A stretch of 64,000 nt of DNA from assembly GCF_040676615.1 (NCBI RefSeq), contig NZ_JBFAPI010000012.1:186001-250000 (forward strand), in the 5' to 3' direction. The position numbers were made by a program, and so were the translations under genes. Source of the stretch: Asanoa sp040676615 (GTDB taxonomy: Bacteria > Actinomycetota > Actinomycetes > Mycobacteriales > Micromonosporaceae). Numbering within the stretch: position 1 is the first letter of the stretch; each line of letters starts with the position of its first letter. The notes beneath the pieces are model-generated. The model did not search any database and was not told where the DNA came from. It worked only from the letters and a program-made list of their open reading frames with translations. Below are positions 60,250 through 64,000 of this stretch, piece after piece.

Positions 60250-62537
60250 CGGGCCCTGTTCGACGGCCCGCCGATGGGACCGGCCGGGAGCGCGATGTGG
60301 TCGGGCCGGACCGGGACCCGGTTGAGGGCCAGTCCCGTCGCCGCCCGGATCGCGGCGACCACGGCCGGGGTCGAGGAGATGGTCGGCGGCTCGCCCACGC
60401 CGCGCAGCCCGTAAGGCGCCGAAGGGTCGCCGAGTTCGAGCACGTCGACGGACATCGGCGGCATGTCGAGGATGGTGGGGATCAGGTAGTCGGTGAAGGA
60501 GGGGTTGCGGATGACCCCGTCGACCACCTGGACCTCCTCCATCACGGCCAGGCCGAGACCCTGCGCGGTGCCGCCCTGGATCTGGCCCACCACGGCCTGC
60601 GGGTTGACCGCCTTGCCGACGTCTTGCGCGGTGGCGATCTCCACCACCCGCACCAGGCCGAGTTCCGTGTCGACGTCGACGACCGCGCGGTGCGCGGCGA
60701 ACGCGTACTGCACGTGGGCGTCGCCCTGGCCGGTGTGCGGGTCGAGCGGCGAGGTCGGCTTGTGGCGCCACTCCACCGTCTCCTCGACCGTGTCGTCGCC
60801 CAGCAACTCGACCAGGGAGGCGACCACCGAGCCGTCGGAGTCGACCACCTTGCCGTCGACCAGCGACAGCCCGCCTGCGCGACCGAGCCGGCCGAGCACC
60901 GTGGCCCGGACCGCCTGGCAGGCCGCGCGCACCGCGCCGCCGGTCATATAGGTCTGCCGGGACGCCGACGAGGACCCGGCGCTGCCGACCGAGGTGTCGG
61001 CCGTCGCGACCGAGACCCGGGCGACGCCCAACTCGGTGCGGGCGATCTGCGCCTGCACGGTGACCAGGCCCTGGCCGACCTCGGCGGCGGCGGTGTGCAC
61101 CAGCACCGCCGGCTCGCCGCCGATCGCCGTCAGCCGCACCCGCGCGGTGGAGTAGTCGTCGAAGCCCTCGGAGAAGCAGACGTTCTTGATGCCGATCGCG
61201 TAGCCGACGCCGCGTACCACGCCCTCGCCGTGGGTGGTGTTGGCGACGCCGCCGGGACGCTCCCGGTCGTCGCCCGCGTAGGGCGGCGGCAGCGGCCGGT
61301 CGCGGACCAGCGCGAGCAGCCCGGCGACCGGGGCCGGGCCCTCGACGATCTGGCCCGTCGGCATCACCGACCCGGTGTCCATCGCGTTGCGCCGGCGGAT
61401 CTCGACCGGGTCGACGCCGATCGCGGCGGCCAGCTTGTCCATCTGCGACTCGTAGGCGAAGCAGGCCTGCACGGCACCGAAACCGCGCATCGCGCCGCAG
61501 GGCGGGTTGTTGGTGTAGACGCCGTAGGCGTCGATCACGACGGTCGGCACGTCGTAGGGCCCGACGCCGAGCGTCGCCGCGTTGGCGACCACGGCCGGCG
61601 TCGAGGAGGTGTAGGCGCCGCCGTCGAGCACGATGCGGGCCTTGACGTAGACCAGCTTGCCGGTGCGGTCGGCACCGTGCTCGTAGACCATCCGTGCCGG
61701 GTGCCGGTGCACGTGGCCGAAGAAGGACTCCTCCCGGCCGTACACCATCTTCACCGGCTTTCCGGTGTGCAGCGCGAGCAGGCAGGCGTGCACCTGCATG
61801 GAGAGGTCTTCGCGGGCGCCGAAGGCGCCGCCGACGCCGGCGAGGCTGAGCCGCACCTTCTCGGTCGGCAGGCCGAGGCAGGCGGCGACCTGGCGCTGGT
61901 CGACGTGGAGCCACTGGGTGGCGACGAACAGGTCGATACCGCCGTCTTCGGCCGGCACCGCGAGCCCCGACTCCGGGCCGAGGAACGCCTGGTCCTGCAT
62001 GCCGACCTCGTAGCTGCCGCTGACCACCACGTCGGCGGTCAGCGCGCCGTCGCCGGCCGAGGCGAAGCGGTGCACCGGCACGTGCCGGACCAGGTCGCCG
62101 CGGGCCAGCGCTTCCTCGGCGTCGGTGACCGGGGCGCGCACCGCGTACTCGACCCGGATGCGGGCGGCGGCGCGGCGGGCGGTCTCCGGGTGGTCGGCGG
62201 CGACGATCGCGACCGGCTCACCCTCGTAGCGCACCTCGTCGATGGCCAGCACCGGCTGGTCGACCACCTCGAGCCCGTAACGCTTGGCACCGGGTACGTC
62301 GGCGGCGGTCAACACGGCGTAGACGCCGGGCAGGGCCAGGGCCGCGCCGATGTCGATCTCGCGGATCTCGGCACTCGGATGCGGCGAGCGCAAGGTGGCG
62401 CCCCAGAGCATCTCGTCGGCCCACAGGTCGGAGGAGTAGGCGAACTCGCCCGACACCTTCAGCACGCCGTCGGGACGCTGCGGCGAGGTGCCGACGCCGC
62501 CGGCGACGGTGGTCGTCTCCTTCAGGGCACTGGTCAT
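60246..62537 (-). CDS. Xanthine dehydrogenase, molybdopterin-binding subunit
   Basis: 763 residues from ATG 62537. Molybdopterin-site motifs: VGMQDQAFLGPESGLA (conserved Gln and Glu), GGAFGARED, PPCGAMRGFGAVQACFA, AAAEVGQGLVTVQAQIA and SASRQTYMTGGAV, with the C-terminal GVGEPPTISSTPAVVAAI holding the catalytic Glu. The order in the operon (iron-sulphur subunit, deaminase, molybdenum subunit) fits a split PucD/XdhA-type enzyme. Coupled by ATGA on both sides. Confidence 0.92.
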   Translation of the reverse strand: MTSALKETTTVAGGVGTSPQRPDGVLKVSGEFAYSSDLWADEMLWGATLRSPHPSAEIREIDIGAALALPGVYAVLTAADVPGAKRYGLEVVDQPVLAIDEVRYEGEPVAIVAADHPETARRAAARIRVEYAVRAPVTDAEEALARGDLVRHVPVHRFASAGDGALTADVVVSGSYEVGMQDQAFLGPESGLAVPAEDGGIDLFVATQWLHVDQRQVAACLGLPTEKVRLSLAGVGGAFGAREDLSMQVHACLLALHTGKPVKMVYGREESFFGHVHRHPARMVYEHGADRTGKLVYVKARIVLDGGAYTSSTPAVVANAATLGVGPYDVPTVVIDAYGVYTNNPPCGAMRGFGAVQACFAYESQMDKLAAAIGVDPVEIRRRNAMDTGSVMPTGQIVEGPAPVAGLLALVRDRPLPPPYAGDDRERPGGVANTTHGEGVVRGVGYAIGIKNVCFSEGFDDYSTARVRLTAIGGEPAVLVHTAAAEVGQGLVTVQAQIARTELGVARVSVATADTSVGSAGSSSASRQTYMTGGAVRAACQAVRATVLGRLGRAGGLSLVDGKVVDSDGSVVASLVELLGDDTVEETVEWRHKPTSPLDPHTGQGDAHVQYAFAAHRAVVDVDTELGLVRVVEIATAQDVGKAVNPQAVVGQIQGGTAQGLGLAVMEEVQVVDGVIRNPSFTDYLIPTILDMPPMSVDVLELGDPSAPYGLRGVGEPPTISSTPAVVAAIRAATGLALNRVPVRPDHIALPAGPIGGPSNRAR

Positions 62538-63919
62538 CGGGCCCTCCGCAGCAGGGCGCGGTGGGCGCGGCTGGTGCGCCGGGTCAGGTCACGGTCGTCG
62601 GCGGTACGCAGCTCCCCGTACTCGACGATCGTCCGGCCGCCCACGGTCAGCAACTCCAGGGTGGCCGGCGGGCCGAACACCAGCGCGGTGACCGGGTCGT
62701 CGATGCCCACGTGGCCGAGATCGTCGAGCCGCCAGAGCGCCAGGTCGGCCAGCTTGCCCTGCTCGATCGAGCCCAGGTCGGCCTCGCGGCCCAGACAGCG
62801 GGCCCCGCCCATGGTGCCGAGCCGGAGCGCCTCGCGGGCGGTCAGTGCGGTCGGCCCGCCCCGCGACCGGGCCGTGTAGAGCGCCTGCCGCAGTTCGGCG
62901 CCGAGCTGGTTGGCCTCCTGCGAGGCCGCGCCGTCGACACCGAGCCCGACCGGCACGCCGGCGTCGAGCAACTCGCGCACCCGGGCCATGCCGGCACCGA
63001 GCCGGGCGTTGGAACTCGGGCAGTGCGCGACCGCGGTGCCGGTGGCGGCCAGCTTGCCGATCGCCGCGTCGTCGAGGTGCACCGCGTGGGCCAGCCAGAC
63101 GTCGGTGCCGAGCCACCCGAGCCGCTCGGCGTAGTCGACCGGTGTGCAGCCGAACTGCTCGCGGCAGAAGTCGGTCTCGTCGCCGGTCTCGGCCAGGTGG
63201 GTGTGCAGCCGCACGCCGTGCCGCCGGGCCAGCGCCGCCGCCTCCTCCATCAGCCGGCCGGTGACCGAGAACGGCGAGCAGGGCGCGACCGCGATCCGGA
63301 GCATCGAGTCGGGCGCCGGGTCGTGGTAGCGGGTGATCGCCTCCTCGGTGGCGGCCAGCGCGTCGTCGGTCTTCTCCACCACCTCGTCGGGCGGCAGCCC
63401 GCCGGCCGACCGGCCCAGGTCCATCGAGCCGCGGGTCGGGTGGAAGCGCAGCCCGACCTCCCGGGCCGCTTCCACCTGCGCGGCCATCAGGTCGCCGCCC
63501 GCTCCCGGATAGACGTAGTGGTGGTCGGTGCTGGTCGTGCAGCCCGACATCGCCAGCCAGCCGAGCCCGGCGGCGGTGGTGGCCGAGACGACCTCCGCGT
63601 CGAGGCCGGCCCAGATCGGGTAGAGCGTGGTCAGCCACTCGAAGAGGGTGCCGTCGGGCGCGAACCCGCGGGTCGCCCACTGGTAGAGGTGGTGGTGGGT
63701 GTTGACCAGGCCGGGCGTCAGCAGGCAGCCGGTGCCGTCGACCCGGCGCACCGACTGGAACCGGCCGGCCCGCCCGGCGTGTCCGCGCTGCGGAAGCGTG
63801 CCCGAGCCGGCGCCGACCGAGGCGATCCGGCCGTCGTCGCCGACCAGCACGTGGCCCTCGACGTATTCGGTGCCGGCCGCGTCGACGGTCGCGATCGCGC
63901 AGTTCTCGATGAGGATCAC
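62534..63919 (-). CDS. 8-oxoguanine deaminase-like amidohydrolase
   Basis: 461 residues from GTG 63919, overlapping the iron-sulphur subunit gene by GTGA. Metal and substrate motifs: LVNTHHHLYQWATRGFAPD (His76, His78), CTTSTDHHYVYPGAGG, THLAETGDE, VAHCPSSNARL and LGVDGAASQE. This set is the 8-oxoguanine/atrazine chlorohydrolase-like group; in a purine cluster, 8-oxoguanine deaminase, which makes urate, is most likely. It would feed urate to the pathway without xanthine dehydrogenase. Confidence 0.88.
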   Translation of the reverse strand: MILIENCAIATVDAAGTEYVEGHVLVGDDGRIASVGAGSGTLPQRGHAGRAGRFQSVRRVDGTGCLLTPGLVNTHHHLYQWATRGFAPDGTLFEWLTTLYPIWAGLDAEVVSATTAAGLGWLAMSGCTTSTDHHYVYPGAGGDLMAAQVEAAREVGLRFHPTRGSMDLGRSAGGLPPDEVVEKTDDALAATEEAITRYHDPAPDSMLRIAVAPCSPFSVTGRLMEEAAALARRHGVRLHTHLAETGDETDFCREQFGCTPVDYAERLGWLGTDVWLAHAVHLDDAAIGKLAATGTAVAHCPSSNARLGAGMARVRELLDAGVPVGLGVDGAASQEANQLGAELRQALYTARSRGGPTALTAREALRLGTMGGARCLGREADLGSIEQGKLADLALWRLDDLGHVGIDDPVTALVFGPPATLELLTVGGRTIVEYGELRTADDRDLTRRTSRAHRALLRRAR

Positions 63920-64000
63920 GACGTCGCCGCCAACCGGACGGCTTCCATGATCTTCTCGTAGCCGGTGCAGCGGCACAGGTTGCCGGCCAGCGCCTCGCGG
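63916..64000 (-). CDS. Xanthine dehydrogenase, 2Fe-2S subunit, C-terminal end
   Basis: Only 27 residues are visible. The Cys-Arg-Cys motif in EALAGNLCRCTGYEKIMEA is diagnostic for the second 2Fe-2S cluster of the small xanthine oxidoreductase subunit. The stop overlaps the start of the deaminase by GTGA. The gene and presumably the FAD subunit continue beyond the window. Confidence 0.9.
   Translation of the reverse strand, partial: REALAGNLCRCTGYEKIMEAVRLAATS

Overview
The window is very GC-rich, densely packed DNA with frequent GTG starts and many 4-base ATGA/GTGA gene junctions, typical of a filamentous actinobacterium. The gene content fits this: an LprG/P55 pair, an F420-dependent oxidoreductase, a SpoIIE-type phosphatase, Tat-exported hydrolases, a family 6 cellulase with a CBM2 module, and DUF1206/DUF2795/DUF3618/DUF4235 proteins. 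I would guess Micromonosporaceae, but that is inference. I see no rRNA, tRNA, CRISPR array, integrase or transposase.

Layout. 1-5.6 kb: end of an aldo/keto reductase, a cold-shock protein, the lprG-p55 envelope lipid pair, and a run of small membrane or stress proteins. 5.6-20 kb: housekeeping and metabolic genes, mostly single (lipoprotein, acetyltransferase, amidohydrolase, TetR regulator with an adjoining operator, NagZ with an internal 27-bp repeat, F420 oxidoreductase, RecQ, hydrolases, glycosyltransferase, FAD oxidoreductase). 20-21 kb: a stress-type pair (DUF2795, SRPBCC) behind a SigB-like promoter. 21-23.9 kb: a cobalt/nickel ECF transporter (cbiM-N-Q-O) whose Q-O junction holds three tandem 74-bp repeats, each encoding a 25-codon ORF coupled by ATGA overlaps. 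24.6-31 kb: a carbohydrate operon (two ABC permeases, binding lipoprotein, Gfo/Idh oxidoreductase, DUF6807 protein, cupin protein) with a good promoter and two related palindromes. 31-43.9 kb: exported serine hydrolases, MFS transporter, mechanosensitive-type channel, and a SpoIIE phosphatase-HAD-antiporter operon. 43.9-44.3 kb: a 36-bp minisatellite. 44.4-51.8 kb: phosphoesterase, APH-type kinase with a protein-isoaspartate methyltransferase-like partner, phospholipase D, pirin with a MarR regulator, DUF1684. 51.8-53.3 kb: an atypical segment bounded by a perfect 101-bp direct repeat, carrying palindromes, a small ORF and a decayed methyltransferase fragment. 53.4-56.4 kb: hypothetical membrane protein, YflT-like stress protein and a GH6 cellulase with a CebR-like operator. 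56.5-64 kb: a minus-strand purine/ureide catabolic operon (xanthine dehydrogenase subunits, 8-oxoguanine deaminase, DUF6986 lyase-like protein, allantoinase, allantoicase) ending in a miniature SepF-like gene; it runs off the right edge.

The observations most worth a second look are the chain of three coupled mini-ORFs between cbiQ and cbiO, the repeat-bounded insertion at 51.7-52.8 kb, the mini-SepF gene at the end of the purine operon, and the DUF6807/cupin sugar operon with no assigned substrate. All names rest on motif and family recognition by eye; nothing was searched against a database.
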